A stretch of 13,130 nt of DNA from Candidatus Margulisiibacteriota bacterium (GTDB lineage Bacteria > Margulisbacteria > Termititenacia > Termititenacales > Termititenacaceae). The first letter of the stretch is position 1, and every line of letters starts with the position of its first letter. Below the pieces are notes generated by a model that was not told where the DNA came from, ran no database searches, and worked only from the letters and a program-made list of their open reading frames with translations. Shown here in pieces: positions 6,014-12,156 of the stretch. A program made the position numbers and the translations under genes. Where the stretch lies: the NCBI GenBank assembly GCA_031267055.1, contig JAIRZV010000099.1:1-13130 (forward strand), given 5' to 3'.

Positions 6014-6803
6014 GCAACGCTCCGGCCAATTGCCGCGCTTCCTGCGCCACAGTTTCAGGCAAAAGCCCGATCAATTCCGTTCCTTTAATTTTCACGCCGG
6101 CTCCTTCGGCCAGATTTTTGACATAAGCCAAAACTTTTTCCGGACTGGTAATTTCCGGCGCACATAGATTCAGGCTGACTTGCGCGCAGCCGCGGGACGC
6201 TAAATACAAACCCAGAGCCTTGACTCCGCGCAATCCGCTGTAGCGCTCACGGACGCGGTCGGCAATTTTTTTGGCGACAGCAATATCCACCGTCGCCAGA
6301 TCAATATTGTAAGCAACCAGATAATTCCGCGCACCCACACAAACCATACCAGCTGTCTGATGCGCGTTATTATAACTTTTGCGGCGAACATCGGCAAGAT
6401 TTTTAGTGGCCGGCTCCAGTGCGGCCTGCTCATAAAACACGACTGGCACATTGAGTTTTTGGATTTCCGCACCCAGCTCATGAGCCAAACGCACAGCGTC
6501 ATCCAGCCCCGCCTGCCAGACCGGAACGATCGGCAGGACATCGACCACGCCCAAACGCGGATGCACGCCCTGCTGCGCGCGCAGGTCTAAAATCTCAACG
6601 GCTTTTTTTACCAGCGCCAGTCCGGCGGACAAAATCGCCTCGCGCGTCCCGATATAAGTAAAAACACTGCGGTTGTGGTCAGGGTCGCTGGAATAATCCA
6701 AGATTTTCAAATTTTTAAGCGGACGAATAACGTCCAGCAAAATCTCTATCTTTTTTTTATCGCGCCCTTCGGAAATATTGGGGACGGACTCAAAAATCGG
6801 CAT
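6006..6803 (-). CDS. ftcD: Glutamate formimidoyltransferase (FTCD N-domain type), stand-alone
   Basis: Family reaction: transfers the formimino group of N-formimino-glutamate to tetrahydrofolate, normally in histidine breakdown. The 265 residues cover only the transferase part, without the cyclodeaminase domain found in mammalian FTCD. Visible: VPNISEGRD (7-15), DPDHNRSVFTYIG (40-52), QQGVHPRLGVVDVLPIVPV (77-95) with the conserved catalytic-type His81, GARNYLVAYNIDL (157-169), ASRGCAQVSLNL (202-213), and GTELIGLLP (241-249). It lies between comEC and hisZ and overlaps hisZ by 8 bp, so it is translated together with a histidine biosynthesis gene, an odd place for a breakdown enzyme. Some bacterial members can also act on 5-formyl-THF and stand in for 5-formyl-THF cycloligase (family knowledge), which would suit this context better; that choice is inference. 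There is no clear Shine-Dalgarno. Family sure, physiological role open. Confidence 0.92.
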   Translation of the reverse strand: MPIFESVPNISEGRDKKKIEILLDVIRPLKNLKILDYSSDPDHNRSVFTYIGTREAILSAGLALVKKAVEILDLRAQQGVHPRLGVVDVLPIVPVWQAGLDDAVRLAHELGAEIQKLNVPVVFYEQAALEPATKNLADVRRKSYNNAHQTAGMVCVGARNYLVAYNIDLATVDIAVAKKIADRVRERYSGLRGVKALGLYLASRGCAQVSLNLCAPEITSPEKVLAYVKNLAEGAGVKIKGTELIGLLPETVAQEARQLAGALHE

Positions 6804-6816
6804 GCTTAATTTTACA

Positions 6817-9009
6817 TCAAAAATACTTCGCGCGAATAGGAGAATCTACGCGCCGTCCAGTCGCGCTGGTTTCGATACGATAATTTCGTGGATATACTGT
6901 AACCATGACCGCGCCGTCGGTGTCCGTGCGCCAGATATTGCCCCAGACACTCAATCTGTCCAACGCTTCTTTATTGGGGTGGCGGTACTTGTTATTCGCG
7001 CCGCAGGAGATGATCGTATTATCCGGCCTCACCGCCGCTAAAAACTCCGCGCTGGAAGAAGTTTTACTGCCGTGATGTCCGGCCTTGAGCAAATCCGCTT
7101 CCGGCAAAATATCCAAAAAATTTTCTTCCGCCACAGCCTCGGCGTCGCCGGTAAACAGTGCACGGAAATCTCCTTGCGTCAGCACAGCGAAAATGGAATT
7201 ATTATTTTCATTTTTTTCGTCAATCCGCGTGGCGCGATGTATTTCCACAAAAGGCAGTTCACCATTTAAATATTTGGCTTTGTCCGTTAGCTGTCCCGCC
7301 AGCCATTCCGGCGCGCTATCCGGTAAGACCAGAGTTTTGATCCGCGGCAAATCCAACAATCCGTTGTAATGATCGGCGTGTGCGTGCGTCAGCAAAACAT
7401 CCGGCCAAGCAACACCAAGCTTCAGCAAAGTCTGCCTGAGTGTCTCGCCAGCCGCACTGCCGGATTCCGAGCCGCAGTCTATGACCAACGCTTTTTTGCG
7501 GCACGTCAAGAGTATACAGTCGCCCTGCCCGACATCGAGAAAAATGACGCGCAAATTATGCGGTCCGGGATACCAGCACCAGCCCAGAATAAACACGCTT
7601 AAAATCAATGTGTATTTGCCGAGTCGGCGCGGCCAGAGCGCGAAAACAAAAGACCAGCCGGAAGCCAGAAAAAGCAATGCCAGCGGAATTTGCGGCAGAT
7701 CAATATAGGTGTGCGCAAAAATGCCGACCAGCCAGTCCAGCAAAACAAAAAGCCCGTAACTCACAGTGTTCAAGAGCATCGCCAGCGGCAGGGACAGCAG
7801 GCCGACAAACGAAGAAATAAAGCCCAGATAAGTCAGCGTTTCTACCCATGGCAGGACCAGCATATTCAAAAACAAGGCGCCTAGCGAAACACCACCGAAA
7901 TAATAAACACACAGCGGCGTGGTCAGCAGCAGCGGCGCGGTGGACACGGCGACCAGCTCGCGAAAAAAACGCGGCAGGAAATTTAGCCTCTCGGTTAAGA
8001 CCGGCACGAGAAACAGCAAAGAAAAAGTCGCGGCAAAAGACAATTGAAAGCCGACGTCAAAAATCAGCAGCGGATCCCAGAGGCATAAACCCAGACCAGA
8101 AAGTATCAGCGTATTGTAAGCGTCCGTTCGACGCCGCACTGTCCTGCCCAGCAAAGCGATCTCGGCCATGAGTCCGGCGCGGCCTACTGACGGTCCGGCG
8201 CCTACCGCAAAGATAAATAATACATTGACCAGCGTGATCAGCCAGAAAGACGGCCACGGTCGCAAGCGCAAACAGCCGCTTAAACTTTGCAGTAAAGCCA
8301 CGAACAAGGTGATATGCATTCCTGAAACGACCAGTAAATGGATCACACCAGCGCGGCGATATTCCGTCATGGTGTCGCTGTCGAGCGCCGCAGAAGCCGC
8401 GCCAAACAAAAACGTGCACATTATCCGCGCTTGTTCCTCCGGCAAAGTCTGCTTCTGCACCTGCACAAATCTGTTCTTGTAATCTATGGCCAGACCGAAC
8501 AGCGAGCGCCGCGCCTGACGCTCCGCAATATCGCGTGCGTCGGCATTCAAACGCAAAGCATAACCATGCGTATACAAATAATCATCATAACCGGTGATAA
8601 AAAAATTACGTTTGAGGCGCAGCGGAAACAAACGATATTTTCGCAAAGTGAGTTCGTCGCCGTAACGCAGATTTTCCACGCCGCGCAAACGCGCCATGAT
8701 TTTGTAGCCATTTGCGCGCGCCGTAAAAACCGCTGTGTCTTCTTTATATTGTATGTCAGAAACAACACGCAGGCGTAGGATTTCCGGCCGCCAATTCTCT
8801 GCCGCGGCCAGTTTAGCCGCCAGTGCTGCTTGATGATAACCGGTGCGCGCCAGACCAAAAAACAAAAACAGGAGAAAAAACCAGCGCCAGTATTTACGCC
8901 GATGGCAAAACAGACAAAGTCCGGCCAAAAACAAAACCGCATAAATATTGAAGCTCGCGGCCAAAAAAACACCAACGAAATAAAACAAAACCGCTAAAAT
9001 AATGTGCAT
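6817..9009 (-). CDS. comEC: ComEC/Rec2 competence DNA-uptake channel
   Basis: Polytopic inner-membrane protein through which single-stranded DNA enters the cytoplasm during natural transformation. The 730 residues show the full three-part layout. The N-terminal region has two or more hydrophobic segments (2-35, 42-55) and a soluble OB-like part (to about 165). The Competence domain follows, with HLLVVSGMHITLF (224-236), DPLLIFDVGFQLSFAAT (312-328) and many membrane helices to about 480. The C-terminal metallo-beta-lactamase-like domain has VIFLDVGQGDCILL (488-501), THAHADHYNG (541-550), TGDAEA (620-625) and AGHHGSKTSSS (643-653). The metal-site histidines THxHxDH are intact, so the nuclease-like domain is probably active. 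The ATG lies 2 bp after the stop of the ORF6N gene, with only a weak AGAGAG site, pointing to coupling. No comEA, dprA or pilus genes are in view. Confidence 0.96.
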   Translation of the reverse strand: MHIILAVLFYFVGVFLAASFNIYAVLFLAGLCLFCHRRKYWRWFFLLFLFFGLARTGYHQAALAAKLAAAENWRPEILRLRVVSDIQYKEDTAVFTARANGYKIMARLRGVENLRYGDELTLRKYRLFPLRLKRNFFITGYDDYLYTHGYALRLNADARDIAERQARRSLFGLAIDYKNRFVQVQKQTLPEEQARIMCTFLFGAASAALDSDTMTEYRRAGVIHLLVVSGMHITLFVALLQSLSGCLRLRPWPSFWLITLVNVLFIFAVGAGPSVGRAGLMAEIALLGRTVRRRTDAYNTLILSGLGLCLWDPLLIFDVGFQLSFAATFSLLFLVPVLTERLNFLPRFFRELVAVSTAPLLLTTPLCVYYFGGVSLGALFLNMLVLPWVETLTYLGFISSFVGLLSLPLAMLLNTVSYGLFVLLDWLVGIFAHTYIDLPQIPLALLFLASGWSFVFALWPRRLGKYTLILSVFILGWCWYPGPHNLRVIFLDVGQGDCILLTCRKKALVIDCGSESGSAAGETLRQTLLKLGVAWPDVLLTHAHADHYNGLLDLPRIKTLVLPDSAPEWLAGQLTDKAKYLNGELPFVEIHRATRIDEKNENNNSIFAVLTQGDFRALFTGDAEAVAEENFLDILPEADLLKAGHHGSKTSSSAEFLAAVRPDNTIISCGANNKYRHPNKEALDRLSVWGNIWRTDTDGAVMVTVYPRNYRIETSATGRRVDSPIRAKYF

Positions 9010-9011
9010 AT

Positions 9012-9569
9012 TTAATTCTCTCTGTCTGCTAAAAAGCCGTATTTTTTCTTCGGCGGCTCTGGCACAACCGGATCAAGGATTTCATTTATAACTTTGAATA
9101 TGTACTGGATTTGCTCATCATAAGTCTTAAATTTTGTTTCCTGACGCAGGATAATCTCCTCAATTTTGCGCTGTAAATCTTTGTGTGTAAGCATAATCTG
9201 CCGTAGTTTGGTAAAAGTGCGCATAATTTGAATGTTGACCTGTATGGCCCTCGGACTGCTTAAAATGCTAGACAACATCGCAACGCCTTGCTCCGTAAAA
9301 GCATATGGCAAATATTTAATGTTTGTGCCTTTTCCTTTTTTCAAGGTTCCATTTTGGAACCTTGAAAGTTCGGCTTCTTTAAGTGTCAGTTGAAACATAA
9401 AATCAGCCGGAAAACGTTCCAGATTTCTTTTAACCGCTTTGTTCAAGTTTTTAGTCAAAACACCATACAAATTGGCCAGATCTCTGTCCAGCATTACTTT
9501 CCTGCCACGAATTAACAAAATCCTGTTTTCTATGATCTTTTCCGGCACCAAAACCATTTGTTTTTTCAT
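9012..9569 (-). CDS. ORF6N-domain (KilA-N-related) DNA-binding protein
   Basis: A 185-residue protein with a classical ORF6N domain: IIENRILLIRGRKVMLDRDL (12-31), LYGVLTKNLNKAVKRNLERF (34-53), PADFMFQLT (54-62), KYLPYAFTEQGVAMLSSIL (85-103) and AIQVNIQIMRTFTKLR (108-123). A coiled-coil-like segment (about 126-163) follows, then a proline-basic tail EPPKKKYGF. The family comes from phage and is widespread as an accessory gene in bacterial genomes; its targets are mostly unknown. It has an ATG with AAGGAG at 7-nt spacing, the best ribosome site of the minus-strand run. It heads the run and its stop lies 2 bp before comEC, so it probably was inserted ahead of comEC and now co-expresses with it (inference). 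The next 416 bp upstream are a repeat-rich region, which fits an accessory insertion. A perfect 13-bp palindrome lies within codons 68-78. Confidence 0.93.
   Translation of the reverse strand: MKKQMVLVPEKIIENRILLIRGRKVMLDRDLANLYGVLTKNLNKAVKRNLERFPADFMFQLTLKEAELSRFQNGTLKKGKGTNIKYLPYAFTEQGVAMLSSILSSPRAIQVNIQIMRTFTKLRQIMLTHKDLQRKIEEIILRQETKFKTYDEQIQYIFKVINEILDPVVPEPPKKKYGFLADREN
9339..9367. repeat. Perfect 13-bp inverted repeat inside the ORF6N gene
   Basis: Arms TTTCAAGGTTCCA (9339-9351) and TGGAACCTTGAAA (9355-9367) are exact reverse complements around a 3-nt TTT loop. In the mRNA it would form a very stable hairpin over codons for RFQNGTLK. No U-run follows on either strand, so it is not an ordinary terminator. 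It could be a protein-binding dyad or an mRNA structure. Confidence 0.85.
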
Positions 9570-9576
9570 ACACTTG

Positions 9577-9582
9577 CTCCTT
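9577..9582 (-). promoter_or_regulatory. Ribosome binding site of the ORF6N gene
   Basis: AAGGAG on the minus strand with 7 nt before the ATG at 9569. It supports the chosen start and is clearly stronger than the site of the following comEC gene. Confidence 0.8.
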
Positions 9583-9596
9583 TCTTAATTTAAACC

Positions 9597-9621
9597 TACA
9601 AAAACTTCCAACATTTTTGCC
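9597..9621 (+). repeat. 25-bp direct repeat, copy 1
   Basis: Starts TACAAAAACTTC and ends TTTTTGCC. It matches copy 2 at 9751-9775 at 23 of 25 positions, differing at the 13th and 17th base. The two copies bracket the first 75-bp repeat unit, and this copy lies just upstream of the ORF6N ribosome site, where its promoter would be. Confidence 0.85.
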
Positions 9622-9626
9622 TGCGG

Positions 9627-9635
9627 AACTTCACA
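9627..9635 (+). repeat. Outer inverted repeat, left end
   Basis: AACTTCACA, exact reverse complement of TGTGAAGTT at 9941-9949. Together they bound a 323-bp block holding both 75-bp units and the hairpin. Seven of its bases (ACTTCAC) also pair locally with GTGAAGT at 9648-9654. Confidence 0.55.
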
Positions 9636-9659
9636 AGCGGTAGCGCCGTGAAGTGACGC

Positions 9660-9733
9660 CTAGCCATCGGCTTGGTTAGCCGACGACACTTCTGCGGCGA
9701 CTTGTGGTCGCACGCAGTCGCAAGCCTGCGAAG
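9660..9733 (+). repeat. 75-bp direct repeat, unit 1
   Basis: Aligned by hand with unit 2 (9857-9931) at about 87% identity with one 1-base gap. The stretch 9700-9724 is identical to 9898-9922. Internal hairpins: TCGGCT-TGGTT-AGCCGA and GCGAC-TTGTG-GTCGC. The identity lies outside any gene, so it reflects a repeated element and not protein conservation. Confidence 0.85.
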
Positions 9734-9750
9734 TGGCCGCCGTAAGTCTT

Positions 9751-9775
9751 TACAAAAACTTCGAACTTTTTTGCC
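9751..9775 (+). repeat. 25-bp direct repeat, copy 2
   Basis: Second copy of the repeat at 9597-9621, in the same orientation, 154 bp further on. Confidence 0.85.
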
Positions 9776-9812
9776 AAGTCATATATAGGTAATATTGCAA
9801 GAAAAATGCCAA

Positions 9813-9856
9813 GTCGCGCTTAACGTCGCCAATTATATTGGCTTGTTAAGCGCGAC
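9813..9856. repeat. 44-nt hairpin: 12-bp and 6-bp perfect stems
   Basis: GTCGCGCTTAAC (9813-9824) pairs exactly with GTTAAGCGCGAC (9845-9856). Inside, GCCAAT (9828-9833) pairs with ATTGGC (9837-9842) around a 3-nt TAT loop, with a small GTC/TT internal loop between the stems. No T-run follows on either strand, so a simple intrinsic terminator is unlikely. It could still be an RNA processing or protein-binding structure. Confidence 0.9.
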
Positions 9857-9931
9857 CCAGCCGTCGGCTCGGTCAGCCAACGACACTTCTTGCGGCAACT
9901 TGTGGTCGCACGCAGTCGCAAGAACGCGAAG
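9857..9931 (+). repeat. 75-bp direct repeat, unit 2
   Basis: Second unit, same orientation as unit 1. It carries its own 8-bp stem TTCTTGCG (9887-9894) with CGCAAGAA (9917-9924). It starts immediately after the 44-nt hairpin, which unit 1 lacks, so the two units are not flanked alike. Confidence 0.85.
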
Positions 9932-9940
9932 CGTCCGAAG

Positions 9941-9949
9941 TGTGAAGTT
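9941..9949 (-). repeat. Outer inverted repeat, right end
   Basis: TGTGAAGTT, the right partner of the 9-bp inverted repeat at 9627-9635. The part GAAGTGT (9937-9943) also pairs with ACACTTC (9883-9889), enclosing the core of repeat unit 2. Confidence 0.55.
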
Positions 9950-9967
9950 AAAGCTGAAGTAAAAATA

Positions 9968-9976
9968 TGCTAATAT
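9968..9976 (+). promoter_or_regulatory. Extended -10 element just upstream of pcrA
   Basis: TGCTAATAT fits an extended -10 (TGnTAnnnT), with TAATAT at 9971-9976. Transcription from it would start about 3 nt before the pcrA ATG at 9986. No Shine-Dalgarno is present between it and the start (the bases are CTTTTCCCC). The -35 position, TTAAAG (9948-9953), is poor. Confidence 0.4.
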
Positions 9977-9985
9977 CTTTTCCCC

Positions 9986-12151
9986 ATGCTGGAAACTTTG
10001 AATGACAAACAAAAAGAAGCCGTGCTGTATACCGAAGGTCCGCTTATGATCATCGCCGGCGCCGGCAGCGGCAAAACGCGCGTCTTGACCACGCGAATCA
10101 AATATTTGCTGACGGAAAAAAATATTTTCCCCGATCGTATTTTGGCCGTCACATTTACCAACAAAGCCGCGCGGGAAATGGAAACACGGATCGGCGCCAA
10201 ACTGCCGTGGATCGGCACATTTCACCATATTTGCGGCAAGATACTGCGCCGGCATATTCATTTATTGTCTGGCTACAGCAGTAATTACGTTATTTACGAC
10301 GACGCTGATCAGATGGCCGTGGTCAAAAATATTTTGCGCGCGCAAGGGCTGGACGAGAATAAAAAAATTACGCCGGCTAAAGTCTTGCAGCAAATCGGTC
10401 AAGCCAAAAACAAAATGCTTTCGCCGCAGGAATACGCCGCTGGCGCGCAATATGATGTGCAGGAAATGATCGCGAAAATTTACCAACAATATCAAGATAC
10501 CTTGCGTCAAAATAACGCTGTGGATTTTGACGATATGCTGCTTTTAGCTATTGAATTGCTGCAAATAAATCCTGAAATTTTGGCGCGCTATCAGGAACAG
10601 TTTGAATATATTTTGGTCGATGAATATCAGGACACCAATCGCGCGCAATACACGCTCATTCAACTGTTGGCCGCCAAACACCAAAACATTTGTGTCGTCG
10701 GCGACAATGACCAAAATATTTATTCCTGGCGCGGCGCAGACATCACCAACATTTTAAATTTTGAGCAAGACTACCCTCAAGCCAAAGTCGTTTTGCTGGA
10801 GCAGAATTACCGCTCGACAGCCAATATACTCAACGCCGCCAATGCGGTCATCAAAAACAATTCTTTGCGCAAAGAAAAAAATCTCTGGACCGACAAACCC
10901 GGCGGTGAAAAATGCAGTTTTGTTTTGACCGGCTCAGAAACCGAAGAAGCTGTGTACGTGGCAGACCTGGTGGAAAAACTGCGTGCGCAATATGGTCTGA
11001 ACAATTTTGCGGTATTTTACCGCATCAACGCTCAATCGCGTATTTTTGAAGATGTTTTTAACAAGCGGCAAATTCCTTACCGGCTGATCGGCGGTGTGCG
11101 TTTTTACGCACGCAAAGAAGTCAAGGATATTCTGGCCTATTTGCGGCTGATCGTAAATCCGCAGGACAGCGTGTCTTTGCAACGCATTATCAATGTGCCA
11201 CCGCGTGGCATCGGCGACAGAACAATCGCCAAATACGCGCAGCTGGCCGCGCAAAACGGCGTCAGTTTGTTTGATATACTTGGCGCGGAGACGACGGATC
11301 TGAATAAACGCGCCGCACAATCTACATCAGCATTCAAGAAACTAATTCAAGATTTACAAAATCTTGAGCTGCCGCTGTCGGAATTCATCGACACCGTTAT
11401 TCGCAAATCCGGCTATCATGAATTACTGGCCGCGTCAGCCGATGAAAGCGATTTTGAACGTCTGGAAAACGTTTTGGAATTAGTCAGCATTTCCCGTGAA
11501 TACACATCCGCCGAGGCTAGTGGCCGGCAGGCTCTGGCGGAGTTTTTGGAACAACTCAGTTTGATGACCGACGCGGACAATACCAAAACCGAAAGCGGCG
11601 ACGCGGTAACCCTGATGACCATTCATAGCGCCAAAGGTCTGGAATTTCCGGTAGTGTTTTTGACCGGCCTGGAAGAAAAAGTCTTGCCGCATTTCCGTTC
11701 ACTGACCGAAACGGTGCAGCTGGAAGAAGAGCGGCGGCTTTGTTATGTGGCGATCACCCGCGCGCAGGAACAATTATTTCTTTCCGCCGCGCGCATCCGC
11801 TCGCAGGCCGGCGAAACCAGTTACAATGAAATCTCGCGCTTCGTCGCGGAAATCCCTGCCGAACTTTTGGACAAAAAAGAAACAGCCGCACGTCTTTTTG
11901 GCGGATACACAGATTATCTAAACGCCAGCGTATCGCAAACTAAAATCCAGCCGCGCGCGAATAGACCAGCGGCTGCGCCAGTCAAAACCATTCAGCATTA
12001 TACTGTCGGCGATACTGTCCTGCACGATACATTTGGTGAAGGGCGAGTCTTAAAAGTTTTTGGCAAAGGCGCGGAGCAGGCCCTCGAAATACAATTCGCC
12101 CGCGCGCGCAAATCCCTCCTGGTCAAATACGCTAAGATGAATAAGTTATAA
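9986..12151 (+). CDS. pcrA: UvrD/PcrA-type superfamily 1 DNA helicase
   Basis: ATP-dependent 3'-5' DNA helicase for repair, replication restart and removal of stalled complexes. The 721 residues carry all SF1A motifs: Q-motif LNDKQKEAV (5-13), Walker A GAGSGKT (25-31), AVTFTNKAAREM (54-65), GTFHHICGKILRR (77-89), Walker B YILVDEYQDTN (208-218), motif III GDNDQNIYSWRGAD (239-252), QNYRSTANIL (273-282), TIHSAKGLEFPVVFLTGLEE (545-564), and EEERRLCYVAITRAQEQL (580-597). The C-terminus (about 671-721), GDTVLHDTFGEGRVLKVFG and on, matches the Tudor-like PcrA tail that contacts RNA polymerase in other bacteria. Motif III has N where D/A and S are usual (GDNDQN), and motif Ic has FHH instead of FHS. 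No Shine-Dalgarno is present; the ATG is the natural start because the Q-motif follows at once. It converges on hisF with 5 bp between stop codons. Confidence 0.97.
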   Translation: MLETLNDKQKEAVLYTEGPLMIIAGAGSGKTRVLTTRIKYLLTEKNIFPDRILAVTFTNKAAREMETRIGAKLPWIGTFHHICGKILRRHIHLLSGYSSNYVIYDDADQMAVVKNILRAQGLDENKKITPAKVLQQIGQAKNKMLSPQEYAAGAQYDVQEMIAKIYQQYQDTLRQNNAVDFDDMLLLAIELLQINPEILARYQEQFEYILVDEYQDTNRAQYTLIQLLAAKHQNICVVGDNDQNIYSWRGADITNILNFEQDYPQAKVVLLEQNYRSTANILNAANAVIKNNSLRKEKNLWTDKPGGEKCSFVLTGSETEEAVYVADLVEKLRAQYGLNNFAVFYRINAQSRIFEDVFNKRQIPYRLIGGVRFYARKEVKDILAYLRLIVNPQDSVSLQRIINVPPRGIGDRTIAKYAQLAAQNGVSLFDILGAETTDLNKRAAQSTSAFKKLIQDLQNLELPLSEFIDTVIRKSGYHELLAASADESDFERLENVLELVSISREYTSAEASGRQALAEFLEQLSLMTDADNTKTESGDAVTLMTIHSAKGLEFPVVFLTGLEEKVLPHFRSLTETVQLEEERRLCYVAITRAQEQLFLSAARIRSQAGETSYNEISRFVAEIPAELLDKKETAARLFGGYTDYLNASVSQTKIQPRANRPAAAPVKTIQHYTVGDTVLHDTFGEGRVLKVFGKGAEQALEIQFARARKSLLVKYAKMNKL

Positions 12152-12156
12152 GGTAA

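Larger units (their letters stand above)
2039..9569 (-). other. Probable seven-gene transcription unit: ORF6N, comEC, ftcD, hisZ, hisG, aroA, hisD
   Basis: Junctions read from the sequence: ORF6N stop to comEC ATG, 2 bp; comEC to ftcD, 13 bp; ftcD/hisZ overlap of 8 bp (ATGAATAA); hisZ to hisG, 13 bp; hisG/aroA overlap of 4 bp (ATGA); aroA TAA directly abuts the hisD ATG. No terminator or promoter-sized gap interrupts the run, so translational coupling and co-transcription are likely. A start upstream of 9569 is expected, but I could not identify a confident promoter there. Internal promoters within coding sequence cannot be excluded. Confidence 0.7.
9570..9985. other. 416-bp gene-free region between ORF6N gene and pcrA, filled with nested repeats
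   Basis: No credible gene lies here: a minus-strand frame reaching in from pcrA is a shadow without a start signal or family likeness. Instead the region holds a 25-bp direct repeat (9597-9621 and 9751-9775), two ~75-bp direct repeats (9660-9733 and 9857-9931), a strong hairpin (9813-9856) and 9-bp outer inverted repeats (9627-9635 and 9941-9949). There are five ACTTC and five GAAGT words. Structure of this density suggests a non-autonomous mobile or REP/MITE-like element or a structured RNA. It does not match any RNA family I recognise. Confidence 0.7.

Noticed and set aside
9813..9856. Integron attC site (GCTTAAC and GTTAAGC fit the R''/R' box consensus)
   Set aside because: Too short, the stem is fully symmetrical without the extrahelical bases of attC, no cassette-like gene array is present and no integrase is in view. 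Kept only as a remark in the hairpin finding.
9570..9985. CRISPR array
   Set aside because: There are only two long imperfect repeats with unequal flanks, no regular spacers and no cas genes.
9833..10261. Minus-strand open frame of 142 codons across the repeat region and pcrA start
   Set aside because: It lies antisense to conserved helicase motifs, shows no family likeness and has no ribosome site.
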